NCBI GenBank assembly: GCA_030550625.1
Contig: JAUQOZ010000258.1
Coordinates: 1 to 34,334 of the forward strand
From: Chloroflexota bacterium
GTDB lineage: Bacteria > Chloroflexota > Chloroflexia > Chloroflexales > Chloroflexaceae
DNA: 34,334 nt
Reading direction: 5' to 3'
The translations under genes and the position numbers were made by a program. Shown here piece by piece: positions 1 to 7,873 of this stretch (position 1 is its first letter; the number at the start of each line of letters is the position of its first letter). The notes below the pieces were generated by a model. That model made no database searches. It was not told the origin of the DNA and worked only from the letters and a program-made list of their open reading frames with translations.

Positions 1-195
1 AGGTGGCGGCGGGCCGACGATGAGAGGGAGAAAGACGCGCGGTATGGTTTGCGTGAGAGTGCTGCCAGTGGTTGTAGGGGTCGGTAACGGTTCACGATTT
101 GTTGGCGAGATGACCGCAATGCTTGGTGTATACGCGCAAGTAGCGAGCATGACGGTGAGACAGAGACCAGCAACAAGGCGAAGCAAGGCTTGCAT
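1..195 (-). CDS. Secreted protein, N-terminal 65 residues only (runs off left edge)
   Basis: An open minus-strand frame starts at the ATG at 195-193 and runs without a stop to base 1, so only the N-terminus is in the window. A purine-rich AAAGGGA lies about 5 bases upstream of the ATG. The first ~25 residues form a signal peptide: MQALLRL, then a hydrophobic core. The core ends LATC; Thr at -1 is unusual for a lipobox, so signal peptidase I or II are both possible. A short Pro/Thr stretch (LPTPTTTG) follows, then RVFLPLIVG and a proline run. The V-F-L-P-L-I motif resembles PVYIPLV in the exported protein at 26123; I recall similar motifs in many Chloroflexota surface proteins (from memory, not checked). 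Function unknown; exported location is the only firm inference. Confidence 0.7.
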   Translation of the reverse strand, partial: MQALLRLVAGLCLTVMLATCAYTPSIAVISPTNREPLPTPTTTGSTLTQTIPRVFLPLIVGPPPP

Positions 196-301
196 TGGCG
201 TCCCTTTACTGAAGCTGCTTCTGGCTCGTATGAAGCGTGTTGGATGGAGCTGCATGCTGGAAACACCTTTATTGTAATCGGAATGGGTGAACAATTGGGT
301 T

Positions 302-314
302 AGTACTATAGTAC
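302..314. promoter_or_regulatory. Palindromic operator-like element, copy 1
   Basis: The sequence AGTACTATAGTAC contains the perfect 12-base palindrome GTACTATAGTAC (303-314). The same 13 bases occur at 25749-25761, also in an AT-rich divergent spacer upstream of a plus-strand gene. Similarity continues to the right (CTATTCGATcTTG here, CTAGCGATtTG there). It lies between the putative minus -10 (276-271) and plus -35 (379), a sensible place for a regulator site. The regulator is unknown. Confidence 0.4.
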
Positions 315-378
315 CTATTCGATCTTGAAGTTATTCTTTTATTGTCTAATCTCTCGCTTCTTTTTATTTGCAAAAGGC

Positions 379-406
379 TTGACATATTGATTTTTTGTGG
401 AATGAT
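379..406 (+). promoter_or_regulatory. Sigma70-like promoter of the 537 gene
   Basis: A perfect -35 TTGACA (379-384) is followed by a 16-base spacer and the -10-like AATGAT (401-406). A TGn extension (398-400) sits immediately before the -10. Transcription would start near 413, leaving a leader of about 120 bases before the ATG at 537. This is the best promoter match I found in the window. Confidence 0.55.
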
Positions 407-536
407 CATGAAATAAAGTAATAAAAAGTATTTAAAAGTTCATAAATCGTTTATATTTCTTTTGTTAACAATATTTAGTAAAATTATTGCTTCTGATTTC
501 ATGTGCTAGAGTGCAGAGTTCAGCAAGGAGGGGGCA

Positions 537-2060
537 ATGAACGAAGCACTTTATGCTCGTAAGGGGTTCTCTGTTCAGTTTTTTGTGCTAGTTATATTAA
601 CGACATTTCTTGCCTTCTATAATCTGGCCGGTTATCCAGCTTTTACCGCTCTCGATGAAGGGTTTCGGCTCTATTTCATCAGAGATGTGGTTCAACACAG
701 ACGATGGGCAATATTGACCCAAGAAGGCTTTCAAGCGTACTGGCGTGATTCTACCGGCCCAGTAGTCTTATTGCCGATAATGGCACTATTTCAGCTATTT
801 GGTCCCTCGCTACTGCTGGCCCGTTCAGTGATGGCGGTATTGTTACTCATAAGCGCTGGAGCTGTTTATCTCTACACCAACTATTGGTATAGCCATCGCG
901 TTGCTTTGTTAGCCACACTGTTATTTCTTATTGGTGGCCCGGAATGGTTAAACAGTGTCACAATGGGACGGTGGGTGTACGGTGAAGTGCCTGCGCTAGG
1001 TTTCTTTCTCCTAGGATGTTGGCAATGGTCACAGGCATTGGCCGGAAGACGGGGGGCGTTAGCTCTTGCCAGCGGCGCGTTTGCGCTAGCTGTGCTAGCG
1101 AAAGATTTGATTGCGCCAATGATCATCATGGCACTGCTTGTACTCTATGGTGCAAGCGCTGTTCGCGCTGTTGATCGGCTCTCATTTCGCTATATATTGT
1201 GGCCATCGCTGGCATGCTTGGTCGCATGTATTGCTTGGAGCTGGTTTCAATCCTACGCTAGCTCGGTTAGCGCTATGGTTGTTGGATCGCACAATGATAT
1301 TGTGCAACTGTCGTTGAGCCGGATTGTAGTCTTATCGCTGCATAGCTGTATGCAGAATCTCAAATTTCTGCGGGATAATGATGTCTTGTTGTTGCTTCTA
1401 TGTGTCGTGTATATGGCATTTCTGCGCCAGCCTAGCGATAAACCCGGACGGTTAATCGTGCCCGTGTTTGTATTGGTTTGGACATTTTGGTATGTCTTTT
1501 TCTCAATTGGCTGGCCTCGGTATGCGTATCCAATATGGGCCTTGAGCAGCATGCTGCTGGCAGTCGCTCTAGCAGATCTATGGAAGTGGATTAAGCGTTT
1601 GATGGAGGCGCAATATTTCATCCATCAGGCTGCCAGTATAATGTTTATCACTCTCCTCTTTGGTTTCATAATCATGTGGCCACTCCAAAACACCATCCGT
1701 CGTTTGTTTGAGCCGGCTGATGATGCGGCGCGTATCATGGCATTGTACATTGATACCTATATTCCTCCCAATGATCGGATAGTTTCCGGGCAGTGGGAAG
1801 TTCATTTTTATGGAAAACATCTCTTCGTGCCAATCCCTGATGAGTATTACAATGCAAAAATTGCCGCTCAGACGCATCGTTCATTCCAAGTATCGCATTT
1901 TCGTACCATGCATGATTTAAATGCAATGTATATCCTTGATGGATCCGAGAATAGAGCAACAGAGATGGTATCTCCAGTCGAATTAATGCGCAACTATGAC
2001 ATAGTATTCGCCGCTGGCGAATATTGTTTATACCGGTTACGCCCGCAACGGGCGCCATAA
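537..2060 (+). CDS. ArnT/PMT-like membrane glycosyltransferase (GT-C fold)
   Basis: This 507-residue polytopic protein starts at an ATG with a strong ribosome site, AAGGAGG at 525-531, 5 bases upstream. The first membrane segment (about residues 12-32) is followed by an external loop with the acidic pair D40-E41 (ALDEGFRLYF). That is the placement of the catalytic Asp-Glu in ArnT/PMT-type enzymes, which transfer sugars from polyprenyl-phosphate donors on the outer face of the membrane. Around ten hydrophobic helices follow, then a soluble C-terminal part from about residue 395. Acceptor and sugar cannot be read from the sequence. It is transcribed alone and converges on the next gene with only 4 bases between stop codons. 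Family assignment is fairly secure; the specific subfamily is not. Confidence 0.75.
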   Translation: MNEALYARKGFSVQFFVLVILTTFLAFYNLAGYPAFTALDEGFRLYFIRDVVQHRRWAILTQEGFQAYWRDSTGPVVLLPIMALFQLFGPSLLLARSVMAVLLLISAGAVYLYTNYWYSHRVALLATLLFLIGGPEWLNSVTMGRWVYGEVPALGFFLLGCWQWSQALAGRRGALALASGAFALAVLAKDLIAPMIIMALLVLYGASAVRAVDRLSFRYILWPSLACLVACIAWSWFQSYASSVSAMVVGSHNDIVQLSLSRIVVLSLHSCMQNLKFLRDNDVLLLLLCVVYMAFLRQPSDKPGRLIVPVFVLVWTFWYVFFSIGWPRYAYPIWALSSMLLAVALADLWKWIKRLMEAQYFIHQAASIMFITLLFGFIIMWPLQNTIRRLFEPADDAARIMALYIDTYIPPNDRIVSGQWEVHFYGKHLFVPIPDEYYNAKIAAQTHRSFQVSHFRTMHDLNAMYILDGSENRATEMVSPVELMRNYDIVFAAGEYCLYRLRPQRAP

Positions 2061-2064
2061 TCCT

Positions 2065-3735
2065 TCATTCCTCCTTGCGTACCCGATACACCGAAACCGT
2101 CGCATTTTCATACACCGCCTCTAGTGCTGCCGCTCCCTGCCGGCTGAGCTCGGCTCGCGCTCCGTCACGATCGCGCATGACCACATACGAAACGCTAAAC
2201 TCATCCAACAGTTGCCGGCGTTGGCTGGTTGGCGTTGTTGGATCGAGGACTATCCGTGCGTTGTCGCGTTTGGTGAAAAAGTCGAGCGTTCCTGCCCAGT
2301 GGGCAATATATGCCCTTGCATCGCTCCATACCGGCACAAACTGGCCAAATTCGATGTCTGCCAGCACTACATCGGCACTCGTCGTATGCTGTTGCAGCCA
2401 TTGCAATGCCGCGATTTCGTCGTTGGTCAGGTAGTGCGGTTGCTCGTAACGGGCGAGGTAGACGAAGCGCCAGCCTTGGATGTACACGCTCGTTACAATA
2501 CTTAAGCCAAAGACGGCGGCGAGCCCAAGCGCAAGCGCATACCTGCCCCGCCGGCGCAACGCCGGGATGAGCTGTTCGTCGATAAACCGGGTGGCGAGCA
2601 GCGCCATCGGCACTTGCAGGCCGAGCAGCATGTGAATTTGGAATTTGAGCGGCAGATACATCAAGAGAAAGTGAACCACAAACCACGCCGCAATCAAGAT
2701 ATCGCGATCATCGGCGCTGCGGAACATACGCCAGCGGAGGCCGGCAAGGGCGAGCAAGAGCGGCACACCGAGTAAGATCACCAGCAAGGCTGGGTTGGGG
2801 GTAAACACGCCGGCATTGTCAAACTGTTCCAGCTTGCGCCCCCACGTTGGTTCGTTAGCGACCAGATAGGCCAAATAGAGCGCCCCCGGCGCGGAAAAGA
2901 TCGCCAGTATCACCCCTTGCCGGAAGAGCAGGCCGGGGAAGCGCCGGTCTCGCCACCAGATCAGTAGGCCAAATAGGCCCAAGGCACTATAGACGATGAG
3001 TAAGTCGTAGGCATGTTGCAGCGCCAGCAGCGCCCCTACGATCCCAGCGGCGACGGCGTAGCGCAACTGTTGTTTGCGCCACCCTTGCCACATCAGGCTG
3101 AAAATCGCGATGATCAGAGCCAATGCCATCGTGAAGTGCGGGAAGGCTTGCATGATCATCAACGTGTTTGGTTCTACGGTGTAGATACTGATGGGGAATG
3201 GTGCGTCTGGCAAGTTGGCGATATATTTGACAACGACCCAGATCACACCGAGGCCGCTGCTGGTACAGATCAGCCAGAAGGCGATCTGGCGTTGGCGTGG
3301 TTGATCCACCATGAGTTGCAAAAAGATGAGCAAGCTGCCCAAGAGCGAGAGGATCGCCACTAGGCGCAAGATAGTGTAAGCAGTAATGTACGATACTCCG
3401 GTGATGACACTAAAGCGAGCCGTAACCCACCACAGCAAGTTGAAAAACGCCGGTTCGTTTGCTTCTGGTGTTAGCCGGTTTGCCGCGAGGTCGGCATGCG
3501 TAAAGCTGCGCATCCACGCGAAATATTGATTATGATCGGCGATGCCATCAACCACCCCCATAAATTGGCGATCGGGCGGCGCCGTCACAAAGGCAAATAC
3601 AATCGGCGCCCAGATTACCATCATCAGTCCCAACATGACGATCCCGTAGAAGCGCCATTCGGCGGTATCGATCAGCCATCGCCGTTGGGGTTGCTGTCCG
3701 GCGGTCGTTAATGTGCTGGGTTGGGTAACAGCCAT
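2065..3735 (-). CDS. Polytopic membrane protein, probable GT-C glycosyltransferase
   Basis: A 556-residue protein with a cytoplasmic N-terminus, a first membrane helix at about residues 31-50, and an external loop rich in acids and aromatics (FMGVVDGIADHNQYFAWMRSF). At least ten further hydrophobic segments and a soluble C-terminal region of about 120 residues follow. This layout matches GT-C enzymes such as PMT or ArnT relatives, but I do not see an unambiguous DD or DE catalytic motif, so the enzymatic role is inference. AGGAG lies about 7 bases before the ATG. It is the last gene of the long minus-strand series, 15 bases after the BNR-repeat protein. It probably works on the outer membrane face on the same glycan. 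Confidence 0.6.
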   Translation of the reverse strand: MAVTQPSTLTTAGQQPQRRWLIDTAEWRFYGIVMLGLMMVIWAPIVFAFVTAPPDRQFMGVVDGIADHNQYFAWMRSFTHADLAANRLTPEANEPAFFNLLWWVTARFSVITGVSYITAYTILRLVAILSLLGSLLIFLQLMVDQPRQRQIAFWLICTSSGLGVIWVVVKYIANLPDAPFPISIYTVEPNTLMIMQAFPHFTMALALIIAIFSLMWQGWRKQQLRYAVAAGIVGALLALQHAYDLLIVYSALGLFGLLIWWRDRRFPGLLFRQGVILAIFSAPGALYLAYLVANEPTWGRKLEQFDNAGVFTPNPALLVILLGVPLLLALAGLRWRMFRSADDRDILIAAWFVVHFLLMYLPLKFQIHMLLGLQVPMALLATRFIDEQLIPALRRRGRYALALGLAAVFGLSIVTSVYIQGWRFVYLARYEQPHYLTNDEIAALQWLQQHTTSADVVLADIEFGQFVPVWSDARAYIAHWAGTLDFFTKRDNARIVLDPTTPTSQRRQLLDEFSVSYVVMRDRDGARAELSRQGAAALEAVYENATVSVYRVRKEE

Positions 3736-3750
3736 GCTGTGCTCCTGTGA

Positions 3751-5403
3751 TTATTGTTGGCGCGCTCGGATCGCGATAATCACACCGCCAATGATGCTAA
3801 TGACGATGATAGTCAATGCCAGTGCCATTCCAATCGCCTGTAATCCATTCAACTCCCAGCGCATCGGCTCTTGCAAGGCTGGCGCATTGCGTGCTTCGTC
3901 CGGCAACGCTATCGGTGTGGCGATGGGCGCAACCGCAATGCCGGCTGCTACGGTGGGGGTGGCCGGGATTGGGGTGGGGGTAAAGAGCGGTAAGCCGGGC
4001 CGGGCCGGCAGATTGAGTTTGGCGGTGCTGTACCAGATTTGGTGGATTGGTCGCTCGTTATCTTGGTTGCTCTCAAATAGCTGCGACCGGGTAAACCAGA
4101 CGGCGTGCAGTTGGTTGCCGTTGTAGATCGCCAACCGCGGCAATTCTGGATACAGTTCGTTTTGCATGATAATCCGCGGCGGTAGCCAGCGTGTGCCATC
4201 AAACGTCATGTGAATCAGCGCCGGTGGAGTGTCGGTATTGGCTACTCCCGTAAATCCAACCATCAACAAATGGACATTGTCGGCGCTATCGGTGGCTAGA
4301 CTGTAGTAGTCAAGGTTGTTGTCACTGATATTGCGGGCGCGCACATAAGGAATTTCAGTTGCCGGCAGCCATGTGTTGCCGCCATCAAGCGATCGTTGGA
4401 AGTACACCCGATCGTTGCGTACGCCGCGATAGACTACTGATGGATTCCCTGCTGAATCGACGGCAATCGCTGTTTGTTGCACCGCTTCAAGGGGTGGCCC
4501 GTTCGCGACGTCATTGGTTCGCAGATCATTGCCTAGCTGCTGGCGGATAGCCTGCACAGCGGTGGGAGGCAAACTGAATTTGACCGGATCAGTCCACGTT
4601 ACGCCGCCGTCGTCCGATCGGCGGTAGACACCGTAGTGCGGTTGGCCCTGTCCGGCGTACCAGTCGGCCCCTTCGTCCCAGACAATGTGGATCCGGTTGA
4701 AGGTGTCGACGCGCACCTGTGGCCGGTTTTCGCCATCGGCGCTCTGCGAGAGATTGACTACTGGCGACCACGTGGCGCCGTTGTCGGTCGAGCGACGGTA
4801 AAAGAGTTCACCGCACCCATAACAGCGCGGGTTCGTGTTGTCGGTCACAACATCGCTCCAAAAGGCGTGTAATCCGCCGGTCTGATCGGCAGCCAGTGCG
4901 AGGTAGTAGCCGGTATCGTTAAGCACTCGCCCCTCTGACCACGCTTGCGGTTTGAGAGCGTTGTTCCAATAGGCATGAGTGTAGAGGATGCCGGTGCCAG
5001 CCCGGTAGATCAGGTGGAGATTGCCATCACGTCCGAGGGCGATCGCGGTTCGCACCGTATAACCGCCAGTTCCCGGCGCAATCAGTTCACGGGCCGGTTC
5101 CCACGTACCATCGGCATTGCGGCGCCAGTACATCAGCAAGTCAATCGTACCGCCTTCACGTTGGTCAACGATCAAGCCGCCATACCAGACTGCATGAACG
5201 CTGCCATCGGGGCCAAGGGTCATATCAGGCAGCCATGACCATCCATAGCGGCGCTCGAGCTGTTCAATCGGTACTTGGCCGTATTGCAGCGGCGAGATTT
5301 CAATCGGTGTTGACCATAATCCTTGCCCGTAAGCAGAGGTATGAGCACCGGCTATGAATAGGATCGAGACCATCGTAACGAAGAGAATGAGCCGTGACTT
5401 CAT
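3751..5403 (-). CDS. Exported BNR/Asp-box beta-propeller protein with C-terminal membrane anchor
   Basis: This 550-residue protein begins with a signal peptide (residues 1-26, ending SAYGQ). Its middle carries three Asp-box motifs of the form S-x-D-x-G-x-T-W at about residues 205-212, 263-270 and 338-345, plus less perfect blades, the signature of a sialidase-like six-bladed propeller. A Pro-Thr stalk (about 473-485) leads to a single membrane helix at about 521-545 and a short basic tail, so the propeller should sit outside the cell, tethered. A CYGC pair at 194-197 could form a disulfide. I do not find the arginine triad or FRIP motif of true sialidases, so glycan binding is as likely as hydrolysis. 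Its ATG overlaps the stop of the Wzy/WaaL-like gene (ATGA), implying translational coupling and related function. Confidence 0.7.
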   Translation of the reverse strand: MKSRLILFVTMVSILFIAGAHTSAYGQGLWSTPIEISPLQYGQVPIEQLERRYGWSWLPDMTLGPDGSVHAVWYGGLIVDQREGGTIDLLMYWRRNADGTWEPARELIAPGTGGYTVRTAIALGRDGNLHLIYRAGTGILYTHAYWNNALKPQAWSEGRVLNDTGYYLALAADQTGGLHAFWSDVVTDNTNPRCYGCGELFYRRSTDNGATWSPVVNLSQSADGENRPQVRVDTFNRIHIVWDEGADWYAGQGQPHYGVYRRSDDGGVTWTDPVKFSLPPTAVQAIRQQLGNDLRTNDVANGPPLEAVQQTAIAVDSAGNPSVVYRGVRNDRVYFQRSLDGGNTWLPATEIPYVRARNISDNNLDYYSLATDSADNVHLLMVGFTGVANTDTPPALIHMTFDGTRWLPPRIIMQNELYPELPRLAIYNGNQLHAVWFTRSQLFESNQDNERPIHQIWYSTAKLNLPARPGLPLFTPTPIPATPTVAAGIAVAPIATPIALPDEARNAPALQEPMRWELNGLQAIGMALALTIIVISIIGGVIIAIRARQQ

Positions 5404-6812
5404 AGCGCCTCATTCCTCTGCGCCAATTGGCGGACGCTGATCAGCAGTCCCACAAATAACCAGCTATACATCGTGTATTTGTAGCCAGCAACTGTCTGAT
5501 TGTACAGAAATGGCAATATCCAATCTCCCAGCATCATAGAGCATTGGGCGGCAATCCAGCCGGAAGTTGCCACAATTGCAGTCGTGCGCAAGATACCCGG
5601 TGGCGCAAGGTGAATCGTGCGCCAGCCGTACCAGAGGCTGGCGATGGCGAACCAGATCCAGATGCTAAAGCCAACGACACCAAATTGCGCCAAAATATCG
5701 AAATAATTGTTGTGGGTCGAGCGAGCATCATAACGAAAGTAGGTCATATTGTAAGGAGCATAGCCGGCGACGCCGGTGCCGAACAGCCAGTGCTGCTGCA
5801 CAACCCATAGATTGCGTTGCCAGATTTCTAAGCGTCCCAACCCTCCCTCTTCAATATTTTGGTTGATCACCTGATCCATATGAACTTTGCCCGGCCCAAC
5901 TGCTAAATTTAAAACTACAACTGCCACTAAGATGAAAAAGACGCGGCGGGAGGCAAAGAAGGCCATTGCCAACAAGCCCACGATGGTCGGCAACCAACCT
6001 GAAACCCAGAGTGAATTGCGCACTGCTACCAGCCAGAGGTGCCACACTAAGAAAGCGCTGCCAGCTAGTCGCCAACCCCAGTGGACGTTGGATTGCAAGT
6101 AGATGATGCCGGCAAGTGAGAGGCAAAACCATAAGCCCCACAAGCCAGCATCGGTGAGGAAGACATGATTAATGTTGAAAATCTGAGCGATGGTCATTAA
6201 GCCGCCGCAGACAATAAACATGCCTAAATAGGCTTTGATCTGCCATTCATGCTGAATAAACCGTCCAACCAAGAAGGGTATGCTCAGGAGACCGAGAAAT
6301 GATAACAACGATGCAATCTGGGCAAAGCGAAAGTTGCCCATAACCCGCCAGTTAAGAATAGGATCGGCCCACAAGATGCCCCATAGCACAGAGAAGATGC
6401 AGATGAACATGAACGCCAGCAGTGGTTTGTTGAGCGGCGACGGCACGAGTTGCCACGTTCGTCGTGTGATCATCGCTAAGATCCAAATCCCGCTGAGGGC
6501 TAGCGTTAGTAACATGCTGATCGGCAGCTCGCTGCCGTTGCCTGCTGGCACAGAGATTGGCCGCATCGCAAGGCCGGTGAGCGGTAAGATCAACACAAAC
6601 CACTCAAACCGGTAGAAGAGTAAGGTGAGTCCGATCAGGCTAAGTGGCAGCGCCAGCAACGCTAACCCGATCAGTTGCCGATCGGTGCCGAACATTGCGC
6701 CGATGGCGAGGCTGTACACGGCTAACCCGCCGACTACCCCGCCGATGATCAGCGGGCGTGGCAGGCGTTCGAGCCAGTGTGGGGTTTCGATGTGGCGCAG
6801 AAAAGAAAGCAT
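5400..6812 (-). CDS. O-antigen polymerase/ligase family membrane protein (Wzy/WaaL-like)
   Basis: A 470-residue protein of about twelve hydrophobic helices. The large external loop near the C-terminus carries the family hallmark: an Arg-containing segment (GRLEIWQRN, about 326-334), GTGVAGYAPYN, then STHNNYFDILAQFGVVG, with H367 in the conserved S-H-N-x-x-L/F-x-x-x-x-x-x-G pattern of Wzy_C proteins. Such enzymes polymerise lipid-linked oligosaccharide repeats or ligate them to an acceptor outside the membrane. Polymerase and ligase cannot be told apart by sequence alone. In a locus with a flippase and a co-polymerase, polymerase is a natural guess. The ribosome site is weak (AAGG about 11 bases upstream). 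The stop overlaps the next gene's start by 4 bases. Confidence 0.8.
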   Translation of the reverse strand: MLSFLRHIETPHWLERLPRPLIIGGVVGGLAVYSLAIGAMFGTDRQLIGLALLALPLSLIGLTLLFYRFEWFVLILPLTGLAMRPISVPAGNGSELPISMLLTLALSGIWILAMITRRTWQLVPSPLNKPLLAFMFICIFSVLWGILWADPILNWRVMGNFRFAQIASLLSFLGLLSIPFLVGRFIQHEWQIKAYLGMFIVCGGLMTIAQIFNINHVFLTDAGLWGLWFCLSLAGIIYLQSNVHWGWRLAGSAFLVWHLWLVAVRNSLWVSGWLPTIVGLLAMAFFASRRVFFILVAVVVLNLAVGPGKVHMDQVINQNIEEGGLGRLEIWQRNLWVVQQHWLFGTGVAGYAPYNMTYFRYDARSTHNNYFDILAQFGVVGFSIWIWFAIASLWYGWRTIHLAPPGILRTTAIVATSGWIAAQCSMMLGDWILPFLYNQTVAGYKYTMYSWLFVGLLISVRQLAQRNEAL

Positions 6813-6879
6813 AGCTGTTATTGCCTTAGTTTCCCTATTGTCATGGCGCGCCGTGCAATCGATCTTGTCCTGTCCCCGT

Positions 6880-6915
6880 CTTCCTCTCCCAGCGGGGGAG
6901 GGCTGGGGTGGGGTC
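6880..6915. repeat. GC-rich dispersed-repeat-like hairpin element
   Basis: Between the polymerase-like gene and the preceding GT2 gene lies a C-rich then G-rich block. CCTCTCCC (6883-6890) and GGGGGAGG (6894-6901) pair around AGC with one wobble or mismatch, followed by GCTGGGGTGGGG. Elements of this kind recur as short intergenic repeats in many bacterial genomes (recollection, not checked). It lacks a T run on either side, so I do not call it a terminator. Confidence 0.45.
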
Positions 6916-6931
6916 TATCGCATTGCTATCT

Positions 6932-7873
6932 TTAAAACCGCTCCGGCGCTATCGGTTGTTGCACCCGCCGCCCAATTGCTGCCCACAGCAGGCCGCCATC
7001 GCGCACAAATTGCTCGCCAGTGGGATGGTGGCCGCCGCCGGCAGCTACTAAGACGCTGCCAATCGTGATCTTGCCGAAAAAAATGATTTGCAATCCTATT
7101 CCTAACAGCAACGCCGCGGCTTGGCCGTAGTGTTTGGCGAAGAAGCGCAGTTTACTGAAGTACAGCTCGGCCTTCATGCGCGTGACCGCTTGTTTACTGC
7201 TCTGGCCGCCAAAATGGATGATCGAGGATGAAGGAAGATAGCAGATCTGCCAGCCGGCCCGCTTGATCCGGTAGCACCAGTCTACCTCCTCAGTATACAT
7301 AAAATAGGATTCGTCCAGCAAGCCGACTTGTTTCACCACCTCGCGCCGCAAGAGCATAGCCGCGCCATCGAGCCAGTCGGTTGCGTATGCCGTTGCGCCG
7401 TCTTTGCTTGGGTACCGCCGCCGCCACCGGATCTTTTTGCCGGTCAATTCGGTGAGCAGGTTTGGGAACATTGCCCACGATGGTTGCAACGATCCATCAG
7501 CGTTGAGTAATTGCGGCCCCACGACGCCAACTTCGGGGTGAGCGTCGAGGAAGCGCACCAGCCGGGTGATCGACTCAGGTTGGGCAATGGTGTCGCTGTT
7601 GAGCAGGAAGACGTATCGCCCGCTGCTGGCCCGGATAGCCTGATTGTTGGCAGTAGCAAAACCGCGGTTGTCGGGGTTGGCGATGATGAAAACGTCGGGG
7701 AAGGCCGCGGCTACCGCCGCGACGCTGCCATCACGTGAGCCGTTGTCAACCACCCAGACCTCGGTTTCGATGCCGGCGGCAGCCGCCGGTAGCGCCGCTA
7801 GACAGTCGAGCAGCAATTGGCGGGTGTTCCAGTTGACAATAATAATGCTTACATCAGGCACGGGCCATGTCAT
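6932..7873 (-). CDS. GT2 family glycosyltransferase, rhamnosyltransferase-like (WbbL type)
   Basis: A 313-residue GT-A enzyme. DVSIIIVNWNT opens the nucleotide-binding fold, VVDNGSRDGS follows at about 41-50, then NPDNRGFATANNQAIR and LLNSDT, with the metal-binding Asp at position 94 (NSD in place of DxD). DGAAMLLRREV, then LLDESYFMYTEEVDWCYR, is typical of dTDP-rhamnosyl and related transferases. A hydrophobic stretch near the C-terminus suggests membrane association. I chose the ATG at 7873 because AAGGA lies 9 bases upstream. A TTG at 7897 would add eight residues but has poor spacing. It overlaps the end of the upstream GT4 gene by 20 bases. Sugar specificity is not determinable from sequence alone. 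Confidence 0.8.
   Translation of the reverse strand: MTWPVPDVSIIIVNWNTRQLLLDCLAALPAAAAGIETEVWVVDNGSRDGSVAAVAAAFPDVFIIANPDNRGFATANNQAIRASSGRYVFLLNSDTIAQPESITRLVRFLDAHPEVGVVGPQLLNADGSLQPSWAMFPNLLTELTGKKIRWRRRYPSKDGATAYATDWLDGAAMLLRREVVKQVGLLDESYFMYTEEVDWCYRIKRAGWQICYLPSSSIIHFGGQSSKQAVTRMKAELYFSKLRFFAKHYGQAAALLLGIGLQIIFFGKITIGSVLVAAGGGHHPTGEQFVRDGGLLWAAIGRRVQQPIAPERF

Larger units (their letters stand above)
196..536. other. AT-rich divergent intergenic region
   Basis: This spacer separates the minus-strand secreted protein from the plus-strand glycosyltransferase. Bases 295-525 are far more AT-rich than the flanking genes. It holds a sigma70-like promoter for the plus gene (379-406), a 13-base palindromic motif (302-314), and a weak minus-strand TACAAT (276-271) that could serve the left gene. 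No small gene is convincing here. Confidence 0.7.

Noticed and set aside
20-277. Plus-strand open frame of 85 codons at the left edge
   Set aside because: No ribosome site or recognisable product; the opposite strand here encodes a signal peptide with a plausible ribosome site.
3751-5403. Calling the BNR protein a sialidase
   Set aside because: Asp-boxes are structural and found in many propellers; I see no FRIP motif or arginine triad.
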